A stretch of DNA of 64,000 bases, taken from Sideroxydans sp. Lineage in GTDB: Bacteria; Pseudomonadota; Gammaproteobacteria; Burkholderiales; Gallionellaceae. The stretch covers positions 1 through 64,000 of the forward strand of contig JAGXGC010000012.1 of the NCBI GenBank assembly GCA_024636935.1, written 5' to 3'. The position numbers and the translations under genes are program-made. The notes under the pieces are model-generated. The model saw only the letters and a program-made list of their open reading frames with translations, was not told the DNA's origin and ran no database searches. Positions 44,436-54,378 of the stretch are shown one piece after another (the first letter of the stretch is position 1; each line of letters begins with the position of its first letter).

Positions 44436-45404
44436 TTAATCTGTGTTTCTCAGCTGAACGACGGATGTAAACAATTGCCGCCGGAAATTGTCGTTGACCG
44501 TATATGTCACATCTCCCATCTGATAGCTGTTTGTATTGGCATAGCCAGATTCCACCTGACGGTTTCGGGACAGGAGCCAGAGACGCACAGCCACGACCTC
44601 TTCCCAGTCAGTGAAACCACCCGCCGTAGCCGTACCGACTATCCCATCAGGGTCGAAATATTGAGAATTAAGATCTGTCGAAAGTCGGGAAAATTGCACC
44701 TGAAAATGCTCGATCCCAGGCACCACCTCCTCATCCACCATCGAACCAGCCAACAAGCTCAAGCGGCGCAATGCAGGCATCGTAGAATCCGCATCGGCCA
44801 CCCCGATGTAATAGACATATTCCTGCACCAGATAATCCGCTAGCGGTGAACCCACAACCGAAGGTGAGCCGCTGATTGCCAACTGCCCCCCTGTAGCGGC
44901 AAACATCACTGCCTCGGTATAAGTTGAACGCAAATAATGGTTGCCCCCAACCAGCGCACCTGACTTTAACGGCGCACCTGCCACACGACGGATCACCAGC
45001 AGATCTCCACGCAAAGGGGCAGTCGAAAGACAATTGGCAGAGAAAGGGTTGCTGTCATTGGCGCCCCATACGCTCTGGCGCAGGTTGCCTATGAAGCTGC
45101 CCGATGCACCGCATTCATTTGTTGCACCACCGGTACTTGCATCCACCCTCAACTGCTCAGCCTTAACGCCCCAGGTGTAACCGCGAAAGCCGGCATGTCG
45201 CAACTGTGTGCGCAAATGATCAAGTGCATAACGACCGTTCTCCTGCAATTCCGAAGTCCGCTCATTGCTCTTGCTGCTTTTCGTATTGCTTACCAATACA
45301 CCAACCAAGGCAGCAATGATGATAAGGCCAACAGTAATGGAGATCATCATCTCCACGATACTGAAACCTGCATTCGATAGAATTTTCCTGCGCTGGGTAT
45401 TCAT
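44436..45404 (-). CDS. pilW: Type IV pilus assembly protein PilW
   Basis: NAGFSIVEMMISITVGLIIIAALVGVL; gene order. Confidence 0.9.
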   Translation of the reverse strand: MNTQRRKILSNAGFSIVEMMISITVGLIIIAALVGVLVSNTKSSKSNERTSELQENGRYALDHLRTQLRHAGFRGYTWGVKAEQLRVDASTGGATNECGASGSFIGNLRQSVWGANDSNPFSANCLSTAPLRGDLLVIRRVAGAPLKSGALVGGNHYLRSTYTEAVMFAATGGQLAISGSPSVVGSPLADYLVQEYVYYIGVADADSTMPALRRLSLLAGSMVDEEVVPGIEHFQVQFSRLSTDLNSQYFDPDGIVGTATAGGFTDWEEVVAVRLWLLSRNRQVESGYANTNSYQMGDVTYTVNDNFRRQLFTSVVQLRNTD

Positions 45405-45892
45405 CAGCTGTCACTCCTTATCGAGCGCGTTGCCGTATATGAGAAAGACTCGCCAGTACTACCCGCATTTCCACTGCGATCCACCCAATTGATACGTATG
45501 CGATATGAACTTGGATTCCCAATAGACAACGACTCAACCAGCCAAGTCGCTTGCGGCAACCCGGAGGTAATGATCGCACTCTCCCATTGCGCGACATCCC
45601 AAACCGCCAAGGTAGAGTTGTCGCAAGCACTTGCACTGCAATCCGTAGATGCAACACTAGGGGAACTAGCCGTAGCCACTGCATAGTTACCCGCAACAGC
45701 GGCGATCTCGTTGCCCTCCATGCGCTCCGCCAAGTCATTGGCCAAGAACACAGCTTGCGTACGAAAATCACCACTCTTTGCCAGTTTCATGGCCTGCAAT
45801 TGCATACCGGCAGTTCCCAGCAAAGCGGTAGCGATGATCACCAGCGTGATCAAGATTTCAATCATTGAAAATCCGCGTTGAATGCACTTCAT
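45404..45892 (-). CDS. pilV: Type IV pilus modification protein PilV
   Basis: QRGFSMIEILITLVIIATALLGTAGMQLQAMK. Confidence 0.9.
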   Translation of the reverse strand: MKCIQRGFSMIEILITLVIIATALLGTAGMQLQAMKLAKSGDFRTQAVFLANDLAERMEGNEIAAVAGNYAVATASSPSVASTDCSASACDNSTLAVWDVAQWESAIITSGLPQATWLVESLSIGNPSSYRIRINWVDRSGNAGSTGESFSYTATRSIRSDS

Positions 45893-45896
45893 ATTC

Positions 45897-46418
45897 TCAC
45901 CTCGAAATATTCCCCGTGGCCGACACAGCTAGCGTCTTGGTTTGAGCGCCATCCCAACTACCGGCCAACGACAATGTCACCCCGCCTCCGCCCCCTTGGG
46001 TCCCATTCGGGTTATATCGAACGGGTGTCGCCGAAGCTGTCAAGGTAAGAGATGAGTGCAAAGCACCTCGCAGCACGACAGGATTTGGATCTGTTGCGCT
46101 GGTTGAATCACAATTATTATCCCCATCAACATCGAAACACACCAACCAGCCTGTAGACCAATTGGTCAATGCAGAGCACGCAGCACCATCAGTGGTGTTG
46201 CAGACCAGCACGCGCGCATTACGTTTGATCGCTTCGCTACGCGCGCGGTTAAGATCAGCAAGGAGTTGAGATTGCGCACTTCCTTGGCGAGTGTCATTCA
46301 TCAGGGAAGTGAACGAAGGAGCCGCCAATGATGCGAGAATTGCGGCTATCGCAATAACAATCAACAACTCCACCAGAGTGAAGCCGGCTTGCCCCTTAAG
46401 TTGGAAAGATCGCCACAT
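45897..46418 (-). CDS. fimT: GspH/FimT-family pseudopilin
   Basis: QAGFTLVELLIVIAIAAILASLAAPSF; C-terminal GspH domain. Confidence 0.9.
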   Translation of the reverse strand: MWRSFQLKGQAGFTLVELLIVIAIAAILASLAAPSFTSLMNDTRQGSAQSQLLADLNRARSEAIKRNARVLVCNTTDGAACSALTNWSTGWLVCFDVDGDNNCDSTSATDPNPVVLRGALHSSLTLTASATPVRYNPNGTQGGGGGVTLSLAGSWDGAQTKTLAVSATGNISR

Positions 46419-46535
46419 GCAACCACCCTTTAATGCCGTTAAGATGATCGCAGTATCAAACTGTCTCAAATGGAAAGCAAAACCAACCCTGATGAACGGT
46501 TAATCGGACGGATAAACGGCAAGCGGCCAGATGTA

Positions 46536-47462
46536 TCATTCAGACAACAAAGCCTTGGGGATCGGAAACACCACGTTCTCCTCTATCCCATCCAACTCAT
46601 TCACCTCACCCGCACCCAGCTCCTGTAGACGGGCGATCACCTCAGTCACTAACACTTCTGGCGCAGATGCACCAGCGCTGATACCGATGTTCTGTTTTCC
46701 TTGCAACCATTCGGCTTGCACTTCACTGGCGTTATCCACCAGATACGCAGTTACGCCGATATTCTTGGCGACTTCGCGCAGGCGGTTGGAATTAGAACTA
46801 TTCGGTGAGCCGACCACGATGACCAGATCACATTGCTGAGCCAGCAGCTTCACAGCATCCTGCCGGTTCTGAGTGGCGTAGCAGATATCGTCTTTCTTGG
46901 GGCCTGTGATGGATGGAAAGCGCGCTTTGAGGGCTGCGATGATGGTGCTGGCATCGTCAACCGACAGCGTGGTCTGCGTCACATAGGACAGGTTCTGTTC
47001 GTCCTGCACTTGCAATGTATGTACGTCAGCGGGCGATTCGACCAGATACATACCACCTTCACTCTGCCCCATGGTGCCTTCCACTTCGGGATGCCCCTTG
47101 TGGCCGATCATCACGATCTCTTTGCCCTGATCATGCATGCGCGACACTTGCAGGTGAACCTTGGTTACCAACGGACAGGTCGCGTCGAATACAGTGAGGT
47201 TGCGCGCTTCCGCTTCACGTCGCACAGCTTGCGACACGCCATGGGCGCTGTAAATGAGGATGCTGCCGGATGGCACATCCTGAAGATCTTCGATAAAGAC
47301 CGCACCTTTAGCCTTCAGTCCTTCAACCACGAACTTGTTGTGCACGACTTCATGACGCACATAGATCGGTGCACCATGTAGTTCGATGGCACGTTCAACG
47401 ATCTCGATGGCACGATCGACACCGGCGCAGAAGCCGCGCGGATTGGCGAGCATGATTTGCAT
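46536..47462 (-). CDS. ispH: 4-hydroxy-3-methylbut-2-enyl diphosphate reductase
   Basis: [39 protein letters not shown]. Confidence 0.96.
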   Translation of the reverse strand: MQIMLANPRGFCAGVDRAIEIVERAIELHGAPIYVRHEVVHNKFVVEGLKAKGAVFIEDLQDVPSGSILIYSAHGVSQAVRREAEARNLTVFDATCPLVTKVHLQVSRMHDQGKEIVMIGHKGHPEVEGTMGQSEGGMYLVESPADVHTLQVQDEQNLSYVTQTTLSVDDASTIIAALKARFPSITGPKKDDICYATQNRQDAVKLLAQQCDLVIVVGSPNSSNSNRLREVAKNIGVTAYLVDNASEVQAEWLQGKQNIGISAGASAPEVLVTEVIARLQELGAGEVNELDGIEENVVFPIPKALLSE

Positions 47463-47519
47463 GGATGGTCCTTGAATAGTGTTACAGGAAGGTACGAATG
47501 TTACCGCAATCGGGGACTG

Positions 47520-47861
47520 TCAGCGCCAGTCGTCGATGTCGAGTGCGGTTTCGAACTGAGGCATCTCCTGCAAAAAGCGGGAAAGTGCAAAGGCTGCGGT
47601 CGGCTGCATCTGGATGCAGATCATCCTGACATTGATCGCCTGCATGGCACGGGCCAGCATATCCAGCCATGCGTAATAGACGGGATCGATCAGCGACTGG
47701 TCGGAGAGGTCGTAATACAGACGCACGGCACGCGCCTGCAACAGACGCGCCGAGATGGCTTCGATCAGTTGGCCGCTGTTGCGCGTATTCAAACTCTTCG
47801 ACGGATCGAGCAGAAAATCACCGCGCCCGATCTGCGTCAGGTGTAATCCGGGAATCGACAT
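47520..47861 (-). CDS. RsbS-like stand-alone STAS-domain protein
   Basis: 113 aa; LYYDLSDQSLIDPVYYAWLDML aligns with the STAS phosphosite region; adjacent to RsbR- and RsbT-like genes. Confidence 0.75.
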   Translation of the reverse strand: MSIPGLHLTQIGRGDFLLDPSKSLNTRNSGQLIEAISARLLQARAVRLYYDLSDQSLIDPVYYAWLDMLARAMQAINVRMICIQMQPTAAFALSRFLQEMPQFETALDIDDWR

Positions 47862-47863
47862 CT

Positions 47864-48724
47864 TCAGTGCGAGACGGTGATGCCCATGCGCGAGAATGCT
47901 TCCTTGAGTCCGTCGGACATACTTGCGCGTGTAGTGATGTTGTTGAAATCGATGTTCAGACTGACCAGTGCACGGGCGATCTCGGGATGGATACCGGTGA
48001 TGATCGCATCAGAGCCCATCAATTGCACAGCGCGTACCATCTGGATCAAGTGGTGGGAAACCTGCGAGTCGATGCTCTTCACGCCGGTCAGATCCATCAC
48101 CACCGCCTTGGCATGATCTTTCGCGATGCGGTTGAGCAGCGCTTCCATCACCAGCATGGTGCGGCTCGAATCAAGCGTGCCGATGATAGGCAGTGTCAGC
48201 ACACCGTCCCATATCTCGGTGATGGGGGTCGCGGTCTCGCGAATCTCTGCCTGCAGGGCCTGCATGGTGCTCTCGCGCTCTTCAAGGTAGGCGCGGAACA
48301 CGGCCATGATGAGTTCGTTGAAGATGCCGGTGAAATAGAGCAGAACCGTGCGCGATTCGCTGAACGCGATGCCGCTCGATTTGGACAGTGCATCAATCAA
48401 CCCAAGATGCAATGTCTGGGTGTAACGCACAACATCCTCCACATGGCCGCCACGCATCAGCACCTGCTGCGATAGGCTGCCAAAAAAAGATTCAAGCGCG
48501 TGAAATTCTGGTGACTGTACATCGTACGGATCTACTGACCCCAGCAGTGAGACGATCAGACTCTCGAATTCAAGACTGATATCAGTGACTTCCTCGGAAT
48601 CCATCAGGCGCTGGTCGCCGCAGAAGTACTTTATCCCAGACGCTTCCAGTTCGGGCGCTATGCCGCTGATTTTCAGTCCGAACAAAGACTTGATTTTCTC
48701 GCTGCTGCTTTTCTTGGTCACCAT
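47864..48724 (-). CDS. RsbR-like STAS-domain stressosome protein
   Basis: C-terminal LPIIGTLDSSRTMLVMEALLNRIAKDHAKAVVMDLTGVKSIDSQVSHHLIQMVRAVQLMGSDAIITGIHPEIARALVSLNIDFNNITTRASMSDGLKEA is RsbR-type STAS. Confidence 0.9.
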   Translation of the reverse strand: MVTKKSSSEKIKSLFGLKISGIAPELEASGIKYFCGDQRLMDSEEVTDISLEFESLIVSLLGSVDPYDVQSPEFHALESFFGSLSQQVLMRGGHVEDVVRYTQTLHLGLIDALSKSSGIAFSESRTVLLYFTGIFNELIMAVFRAYLEERESTMQALQAEIRETATPITEIWDGVLTLPIIGTLDSSRTMLVMEALLNRIAKDHAKAVVMDLTGVKSIDSQVSHHLIQMVRAVQLMGSDAIITGIHPEIARALVSLNIDFNNITTRASMSDGLKEAFSRMGITVSH

Positions 48725-48748
48725 TTCTTCTCCCTCAGTATTTGCTGA

Positions 48749-49801
48749 TTATTTTCCAACAACCGAAACGCAGATCGACTGGTCGTCGGAAATGCGTCCC
48801 ATGATATTCCCCAGCGTATAGGCGATCAATTGCGGATGCTGGTTGAACAGCCCGACAAAGTTACCGGTATCCCAGTTGCGCCGAATTCCGTCGCTCGCCG
48901 TTACAACCACCGCCCGTTTACCGAGTTTTCCGCGAACTGGGCTGGTCGCCCGGTGTTCCCTGCCCAGTATTCCGGGGGCGAACCCGAAGTGCTGCATCTC
49001 ATCCTGCTCGTAAATTCTAGCGTGCATGTCACCCACCCCGTGCAGCTGAAAACCGTGACGCACGGTATCGATTTCGCAGATCGCCGCCACCGCACCGCGC
49101 GTCGAAACCAATTGTCGATCCACTTCATCCAATATCGCGCCGATGTCCGTGTGATATTCGACATGCTTCCCCAGATTGGCCGTCGCATTCTGCGCTTCCG
49201 CACCATGCCCTAGACCATCCAGATGCAGCCAACACAAGCGTCCGTCCTTTTGTTGCAGATAGATTCGATCACCGTTATGCCGGGTATCGGAAAGCGAACG
49301 GGAAAAGATTCCGATATCGTTACCCAACATTCTTGTCCTGCCCTGCCCGATATGGAAGCGGGCCAGAAAGACCGTACCGCTCCACTTGGGCATCTGACTG
49401 GGAGACCTGTGCTGAGTGTAAAAATAGGATTCGTCGCTCAGGCGACGGATGGCACCCAAACCTTTGCCGAAAGTGTTTGCGGTCGAATAACCGTCCTGCT
49501 CGGCCCGCCCCATGTCGTTGATGCCAGGACCGTAATCCAGAGAAAGAATATCCAACACTGGGCCGGGTTGCTGCCAAAGCTGGATCAGACCTCGGCCACC
49601 TGCATGCTTGATATTGTTGGTTCCCAACTCAGCAGCGACCAGCATGATGTTCTCACGCTTGAGGTCCGGTATGCCGAGCCGGTTGGTGATCGCAAAAAGT
49701 TTGGAGCGCAGCAGCACCAGAGAACTTTCATCCTGCGTGGTACTGCTGTGCAACAGTTTGCAGTCCACCGCGCTATCGAACACCTTATGCGCCCTCAACA
49801 C
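48749..49801 (-). CDS. RsbT-like anti-sigma/switch kinase fused to RsbX-like PP2C phosphatase
   Basis: N-terminal HATPase ENIMLVAAELGTNNIKHAGG and LDYGPGINDMGRAEQDGYSTANTFGKGLGAIRRLSDE; C-terminal GDRIY..LHLDGLGHGAEAQ..TASDGI..DDQSICV. Likely GTG start overlapping the upstream stop; ORF track extends to 49852. Confidence 0.88.
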   Translation of the reverse strand: MLRAHKVFDSAVDCKLLHSSTTQDESSLVLLRSKLFAITNRLGIPDLKRENIMLVAAELGTNNIKHAGGRGLIQLWQQPGPVLDILSLDYGPGINDMGRAEQDGYSTANTFGKGLGAIRRLSDESYFYTQHRSPSQMPKWSGTVFLARFHIGQGRTRMLGNDIGIFSRSLSDTRHNGDRIYLQQKDGRLCWLHLDGLGHGAEAQNATANLGKHVEYHTDIGAILDEVDRQLVSTRGAVAAICEIDTVRHGFQLHGVGDMHARIYEQDEMQHFGFAPGILGREHRATSPVRGKLGKRAVVVTASDGIRRNWDTGNFVGLFNQHPQLIAYTLGNIMGRISDDQSICVSVVGK

Positions 49802-50784
49802 ACCATTCCCGGACAATCCACAGCACACGCACCTGTACGTTGGGTTGGGCACTGGTTGATCTGTGCTTGACCGCGCCCCAATCGTTTTGCCTCGTACAGC
49901 GAACTGTCAGCACTGCGAACAAACTCTTCGAGCAGCAGTTCATCAGCAGTATCCTTGTTGATAGTGGAAACGCCGATACTGACCCTGTGTGACATCATTT
50001 CCAGCACCTGCTTCGCCTTGTCGCACGCCTGCGGATAATCGGCATAGATCACCACGGCGAACTCATCGCCTCCAAAACGGAATGCGAAATCCACATCCTC
50101 CCGGATCACCTTGCGTAAAACATCGGCCATCTTGACCAGGTGCTGATCGCCGACCTGATGACCGAACTCATCATTGACCTGCTTGAAGTGATCAAGATCG
50201 ATAAAAAGCAACGAGACTGGAGAACTTTTCTGGCGCATGGTGTGCAGAAAGATCTGCCTTAACCGCACATCGAAGGCACGCCGATTGTAAAGACCGGTCA
50301 GCGCATCCGTCTCGGCGAGGTACTGTGTTTCCTGCAGTTCATTTTGTCGACGCTTGAGGGACTGTTGCAGCAACTCAAGCTCCATTTCAGCATTCGCACG
50401 CATCTCGTCGAAATGGCGCTTCATGTCGATATTGCGCTGCAACAAAATTTCGGGATCGACCAACGCGACGGAATTTCCCATAAAGGTGCGCAACTCGGCG
50501 ATCCGGTCCGGAGCAGGCATTTTGGTCAATGTCACAATCTTGGCCTGCTCGCCCTGTCCCCAATGCACGATCAGCTGTCGATCCCGCAGGGCCAGACTGA
50601 CCGGGATCGGATTACCCAGCGCCGCACCGGCATAACGCAAACGTTCCAGCAGCCCTAAGACGGCGATAGTGGCGGCGAAAACATTCCCTCCGAGATCGCT
50701 CACGCTTTTCAGCACGAACTCGGTGAAATTCTGCAGATCAGGTTCGATCGCAAGATTTTGCTTGAGAATCTCCACCAACCCCAT
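49795..50784 (-). CDS. Diguanylate cyclase (GGDEF) with unclassified N-terminal region
   Basis: DALTGLYNRRAFD, FIDLDHFKQVNDEFGHQVGDQ, FRFGGDEFAVV. Confidence 0.94.
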   Translation of the reverse strand: MGLVEILKQNLAIEPDLQNFTEFVLKSVSDLGGNVFAATIAVLGLLERLRYAGAALGNPIPVSLALRDRQLIVHWGQGEQAKIVTLTKMPAPDRIAELRTFMGNSVALVDPEILLQRNIDMKRHFDEMRANAEMELELLQQSLKRRQNELQETQYLAETDALTGLYNRRAFDVRLRQIFLHTMRQKSSPVSLLFIDLDHFKQVNDEFGHQVGDQHLVKMADVLRKVIREDVDFAFRFGGDEFAVVIYADYPQACDKAKQVLEMMSHRVSIGVSTINKDTADELLLEEFVRSADSSLYEAKRLGRGQAQINQCPTQRTGACAVDCPGMVC

Positions 50785-50852
50785 TCCCTCTCAGGTCCTG
50801 TGAATCAATCGCACAATTGGAACACAAAAGGGAATGCATGCCTATCACGCAG

Positions 50853-50866
50853 AATGCATATGCATT
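50853..50866. repeat. 14-bp perfect palindrome AATGCATATGCATT upstream of the GGDEF operon
   Basis: Direct reading; in the 127-bp lspA-GGDEF gap. Confidence 0.85.
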
Positions 50867-50911
50867 ATTTGCCGCGGGCAGCAGGAATCGTTACAGAACA
50901 GATAGGTAACG

Positions 50912-51382
50912 CTATTCTTTGATATGACGGGCGGAACGAAAACCATCCAGAATCAACAGCACCGCCCCCAGGGTGATCGCCGAGTCAGCCACGTTGAAGG
51001 CGGCGAAGTGATAGCCCGCCGCGTAAAAATCCAGAAAGTCGACCACGTAGCCGTAGGCGATTCGGTCGATCAGATTACCTAATGCGCCACCAAGGATGAG
51101 CGCCAACGCCAAAGCAAACAGTTTCTCAGCCTGATGTTTGCGCAGCAGCCACACGATCCACACCGATGCCACGATGGCGATGAGAGAGAACAGCCAGCGT
51201 TGCATACCCCCCGCGTCGCTCAGGAAGCTGAATGCAGCGCCGGTGTTATGTGCCAGCACCAGATTGAAGAATGAGGTGATGGGTAACGATTCACCATAGA
51301 TGAAGTGGCTAGTGATCGCTGCCTTGCTCGTCTGGTCGAGCACGATGACGATGATTGCCAGCAGCAGCCAGCGCTTAAGCAT
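50912..51382 (-). CDS. lspA: Lipoprotein signal peptidase
   Basis: [46 protein letters not shown]. Confidence 0.96.
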   Translation of the reverse strand: MLKRWLLLAIIVIVLDQTSKAAITSHFIYGESLPITSFFNLVLAHNTGAAFSFLSDAGGMQRWLFSLIAIVASVWIVWLLRKHQAEKLFALALALILGGALGNLIDRIAYGYVVDFLDFYAAGYHFAAFNVADSAITLGAVLLILDGFRSARHIKE

Positions 51383-54167
51383 GCTTGCGCGCCTCGCCGT
51401 CGCCGAACAAGTTGCTTACGCAACGTCCGCACAGCGTCGGATGATTGGCATCGCTGCCCACGTCCTCGCGGTAGTGCCAGCAGCGTTCACATTTCTCGTG
51501 TGTGCTCGGTGTGACTTTGATTTCCAACTCACCTTCGCGCTGATGCACATTGGCACGCGAGGTGATCAGCACGAAGCGCAAGTCGTCATCCAAACGCGAC
51601 AACAACTCGAAGGTCTCTTTAGCAGCGTACACATCCACTTCGGCTTGCAAGTCAGAGCCTATAGCCCCCACAGAACGCTGATCTTCCAGCTTCTTGTTGA
51701 CCAGTTCACGAACAGCGCGGATGTCTGCCCAGGCACTCACCTGCTCGCCGCTCAAACCGGAATCTGGCAACTCATACCACAGCTGTTCGAACACACTTAC
51801 CTCGTCGCCACCGTTCAGCGTCGCCCACACTTCCTCACCCGTGAAGCTGAGGATAGGTGCGATCAAGCGGCCCAGTGCCTGCGTGATGTGATACAGCGCG
51901 TTCTGTGCAGAACGGCGTGCTTTCGATGTCTCACCTGCCGTGTACAGGCGATCTTTTAGGATATTGAGATAGAAACTACCCAACTCTTCCGAACAGAAAC
52001 CTTGCAGCTTCTGCACAGCTAAGTGGAACTCGTAACGGTCGTAATCGGCACGCACATCTTCTTGCAGCTTCTGTATCAGCGACAGTGCGTAGCGGTCGAT
52101 CTCCAACCATTCAGTGACCGGCATCGCATCACGTTGCGCGTCAAAATCACTCACGTTGGCCAGCAGGAATCGCAAAGTATTGCGAATGCGGCGATAGCTG
52201 TCGGTCACTCGCTTAAGTATCTCGTCGGAGATGGTCAGCTCACCGGAGTAGTCGGTCGAAGCCGTCCACAGGCGCAGCATGTCCGCGCCCATAGTGTCGA
52301 TCACCTTCTGCGGTGCGATAACGTTGCCCTTGGATTTCGACATCTTGTGGCCCTTACCGTCCACCACGAAACCATGCGTCAGCAAGGCATCATAAGGTGC
52401 GCGACCATTGATGGCGCAACCGGTCAGCAAGGAAGACTGGAACCAACCACGATGCTGGTCTGAACCCTCCAGATACAGATCGGCCGGTGCGCGCAGACCT
52501 TCGCGTTTCGCCAGCACGGAATAATGCGTCGCACCGGAATCGAACCACACGTCCAGCGTGTCGGTCAGCTTGCGGTAGTCCACGGCATCGTCACCCAACA
52601 GCTCGGCGCTGTTCAGCGAGAACCATGCCTCGATGCCAGTCTTCTCCACGCGCTTCGCCACTTCTTCCAGCAGCTCCGGCGTACGCGGATGCAGTTGCAA
52701 TGTCTCTTTGTGCACAAAGAACGGCATCGGCACGCCCCAGTTTCGCTGACGCGATACACACCAGTCGGGACGGTTCTTGATCATCGCTTCGATGCGCGCA
52801 CGGCCCCATGCGGGGTAGAACTTGGTGTCCGCCACCGCATCGTTCGCCAGCTGGCGCAAAGTCACCCCCTCCTCGCCCTGCTCCATGCCGATGAACCACT
52901 GCGGCGTGGCGCGGAAGATGATGGGCGTCTTGTGACGCCAGCAATGCGGATAACTGTGCTTCATCTTTTCCTGATGCAGCAGATGACCGCTGGCTGCCAA
53001 CGCTTCCAGCACGATGTCGTTACCCTTCCACACGAACACACCTGCCAACGGCGTCTCGCCCACCGGCAAAGTAGTCGAGATGAACTTGCCGTCGTCACCT
53101 ACCGGATTCTCCACCGGCAAGCTATATCTCTGACCGACCACATAGTCGTCCACACCGTGCGCCGGTGCGGTATGCACTAGACCAGTACCCGCTTCCAGCG
53201 TGACGTGTTCACCGCAGATGATGGGCACGATGCGGTCATAGAACGGATGTTGCAGCGGCAGGTTCTCCAGTGCACTACCCTTGCCTGCGCCGACCACTTC
53301 CGCTTGCAGTTGATAGCGCTGCACGCAAGATTCGAGCAGATCGCCCACCAGCAGCAGATAGCCCTTGTCGGTCTTAGCCAGACGATATTCATATTCGGGA
53401 TGCACGCTCACCGCTTGGTTGGCAGGTAACGTCCAAGGCGTAGTTGTCCAGATCACCGCATACACTTTCGCGCTGCCGGGGAGCGACACACCGAGCGCGC
53501 GACCTAATGCTTCGACGTCTTTCACCTCGAAGCCAACGTCGATTGCGGGCGATACTTTGTCTTCATATTCAACTTCTGCCTCGGCCAATGCAGAGCCGCA
53601 ATCAAGACACCAGTTCACCGGCTTGCGGCCCTGATACAGATAACCGTTCTGTTGGATCTGACCTAGCGCGCGGATGATGTCCGCTTCGGTCTGGAAGTCC
53701 ATGGTCAGGTAAGGATTGTCCCAATCACCCAAAACACCGAGACGGATAAAGTCTTTCTTCTGGCGCTCGACTTGTTCCTTCGCGTATTCGCGGCACAGTT
53801 CGCGGAACTGCGATGCAGGAATCGCCTTACCGTGTTTCTTCTCCACCTGCAATTCGATGGGCAGACCGTGGCAGTCCCAGCCCGGCACATAAGGCGCATC
53901 GAAGCCGCTCAGCGTCTTGCCCTTGATGATGATGTCCTTCAACACTTTGTTTACTGCGTGGCCGATGTGGATGTCACCGTTCGCATACGGAGGGCCATCG
54001 TGCAGGATGAATTGCGGACGCCCCTTGGCGGCAGCACGGATGCGCTGATAGCGCTGCTGCGCTTGCCATTGCTCCAACATCTTCGGCTCACGCTTGGCGA
54101 GGTCGCCGCGCATGGGGAATGCCGTGTCGGGCAGGTTCAGTGGGTATTTCTTTTTGTCTTCGGCCAT
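51375..54167 (-). CDS. ileS: Isoleucyl-tRNA synthetase
   Basis: [34 protein letters not shown]-terminal zinc [10 protein letters not shown]. Confidence 0.97.
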   Translation of the reverse strand: MAEDKKKYPLNLPDTAFPMRGDLAKREPKMLEQWQAQQRYQRIRAAAKGRPQFILHDGPPYANGDIHIGHAVNKVLKDIIIKGKTLSGFDAPYVPGWDCHGLPIELQVEKKHGKAIPASQFRELCREYAKEQVERQKKDFIRLGVLGDWDNPYLTMDFQTEADIIRALGQIQQNGYLYQGRKPVNWCLDCGSALAEAEVEYEDKVSPAIDVGFEVKDVEALGRALGVSLPGSAKVYAVIWTTTPWTLPANQAVSVHPEYEYRLAKTDKGYLLLVGDLLESCVQRYQLQAEVVGAGKGSALENLPLQHPFYDRIVPIICGEHVTLEAGTGLVHTAPAHGVDDYVVGQRYSLPVENPVGDDGKFISTTLPVGETPLAGVFVWKGNDIVLEALAASGHLLHQEKMKHSYPHCWRHKTPIIFRATPQWFIGMEQGEEGVTLRQLANDAVADTKFYPAWGRARIEAMIKNRPDWCVSRQRNWGVPMPFFVHKETLQLHPRTPELLEEVAKRVEKTGIEAWFSLNSAELLGDDAVDYRKLTDTLDVWFDSGATHYSVLAKREGLRAPADLYLEGSDQHRGWFQSSLLTGCAINGRAPYDALLTHGFVVDGKGHKMSKSKGNVIAPQKVIDTMGADMLRLWTASTDYSGELTISDEILKRVTDSYRRIRNTLRFLLANVSDFDAQRDAMPVTEWLEIDRYALSLIQKLQEDVRADYDRYEFHLAVQKLQGFCSEELGSFYLNILKDRLYTAGETSKARRSAQNALYHITQALGRLIAPILSFTGEEVWATLNGGDEVSVFEQLWYELPDSGLSGEQVSAWADIRAVRELVNKKLEDQRSVGAIGSDLQAEVDVYAAKETFELLSRLDDDLRFVLITSRANVHQREGELEIKVTPSTHEKCERCWHYREDVGSDANHPTLCGRCVSNLFGDGEARKHA

Positions 54168-54204
54168 ATTCTTCTCAAGAACAATTCATTAATAATTTCC
54201 CGCC

Positions 54205-54373
54205 TCGTCATTCCGGCGGAGGCCGGAATCCAGCGCATTTATCAATAATGCAGTCGGGTTTTGTCCCGCTTCGCGGGATTGTTTAATCATCTGGATTCCG
54301 GCCTACGCCGGATAACCAGCCACTTGCCAGCTTGCTGGCTTAGTGGATTGGCTAGTAGTTCCATCAATGACGA
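54205..54373. repeat. Palindrome-rich MITE/REP-like element with 8-bp terminal inverted repeats
   Basis: TCGTCATT (54205-54212) / AATGACGA (54366-54373); inner ccggcggaggccggaatccag (54213-54233) vs ctggattccggcctacgccgg (54291-54311); hairpins TCCCGC-ttc-GCGGGA (54264-54278) and GCCAGC-tt-GCTGGC (54326-54339). Confidence 0.8.
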
Positions 54374-54378
54374 AATAC

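Noticed and set aside
54205-54373. Plain intrinsic terminator between ribF and ileS
   Set aside because: No T-tract follows the hairpins and both genes are co-directional; a repeat-element explanation fits better.
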